From the NCBI GenBank assembly GCA_945835085.1, contig CAMAIG010000107.1, positions 1-6,079 on the forward strand: a stretch of 6,079 nucleotides of DNA, in the 5' to 3' direction. Every line of letters starts with the position of its first letter. Positions within the stretch are counted from its first letter, which is position 1. The position numbers and the translations under genes are program-made. The stretch is from an uncultured Ruminococcus sp. (GTDB lineage Bacteria; Bacillota; Clostridia; Oscillospirales; Ruminococcaceae). This document shows, piece by piece, positions 5,912 through 6,079 of this stretch. A model generated the notes under the pieces. The model had not been told where the DNA came from. It did no database searches and was given only the letters and a program-made list of their open reading frames with translations.

Positions 5912-6079
5912 ATGAAAACGTCAATGTGCGGGATAGACTGCGAAAGCTGCGTCATGAATTCCGCCTGCAAGGGCTGTTTTGATACAGAGGGAATGCCCTT
6001 CGGCGGAAAGTGCGTAACAGCCGAATGCATAAAGCGGGGAGAAAACTCTCTCTGTGAATTCAGGCAAAAGCTTATTGAC
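5912..6079 (+). CDS. Cysteine-rich DUF3795-like protein, 3' end cut by the window
   Basis: The first 56 codons are visible and remain open to the right edge. The fragment has eight cysteines (residues 6, 10, 13, 19, 22, 34, 39, 48), beginning C-G-I-D-C-E-S-C and continuing with C-K-G-C and a P-F-G-G-K-C segment. This order (C-G-x-x-C-x-x-C near the N-terminus, then C-x-G-C, then P-F-G near another Cys) matches my recollection of the DUF3795 family, small proteins of unknown function in anaerobes that are presumed to bind zinc or an iron-sulfur cluster. No signal peptide or membrane segment is seen, so it is likely cytoplasmic. The gene has its own strong promoter, a candidate operator and a good ribosome binding site, and is separated from the two-component operon by a terminator. 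The family call is fairly sure, the metal role is inference, and no function can be given. Confidence 0.8.
   Translation, partial: MKTSMCGIDCESCVMNSACKGCFDTEGMPFGGKCVTAECIKRGENSLCEFRQKLID

Overview
The window looks like a piece of a Clostridia-class Bacillota chromosome, most plausibly Oscillospiraceae (Ruminococcus-like). This is inferred from strong AGGAGG-type ribosome binding sites, two sigma-A promoters with 17-bp spacers, free use of ATA, AGA and AGG codons at mid-range GC, a 7TM histidine kinase paired with a NarL-type regulator, and a DUF3795-like gene. No rRNA, tRNA, mobile element or CRISPR array is visible. All genes are on the + strand.

Layout. (1) Positions 2-3346 hold the 3' part of a very large polytopic membrane protein whose frame is open to the left edge. 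A Pro/Ala/Thr/Ser-rich linker comes first, then roughly 35 or more hydrophobic segments. A block of four tandem ~115-residue, four-helix repeats (506-1876) lies inside it. Its first helices resemble, from memory, the SCO7613 C-terminal / DUF2157-like membrane proteins; its function is unknown. (2) Two bases after its stop, a consensus-like promoter (3348-3376) begins a separate unit: a GC-rich hairpin at the predicted mRNA 5' end, a 558-residue sensor histidine kinase (3455-5131: HisKA_7TM, PAS-like, HisKA_3, HATPase_c), and a translationally coupled 209-residue NarL/LuxR response regulator (5106-5735). (3) A rho-independent terminator (5745-5784) closes that unit. (4) A strong extended -10 promoter (5796-5824), with an inverted repeat over the predicted start site (5830-5859), drives a cysteine-rich DUF3795-like gene that runs off the right edge (5912 onward).

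How they work together. The kinase and regulator form a self-contained two-component system: a membrane signal is sensed, His357 is phosphorylated, phosphate passes to Asp54 of the regulator, and the regulator acts on DNA. Its targets are not visible. The giant membrane protein and the DUF3795-like gene have their own transcription boundaries, so a functional link to the two-component system is only possible, not shown. Apart from the repeat architecture of the membrane protein and the control elements, the region looks ordinary.
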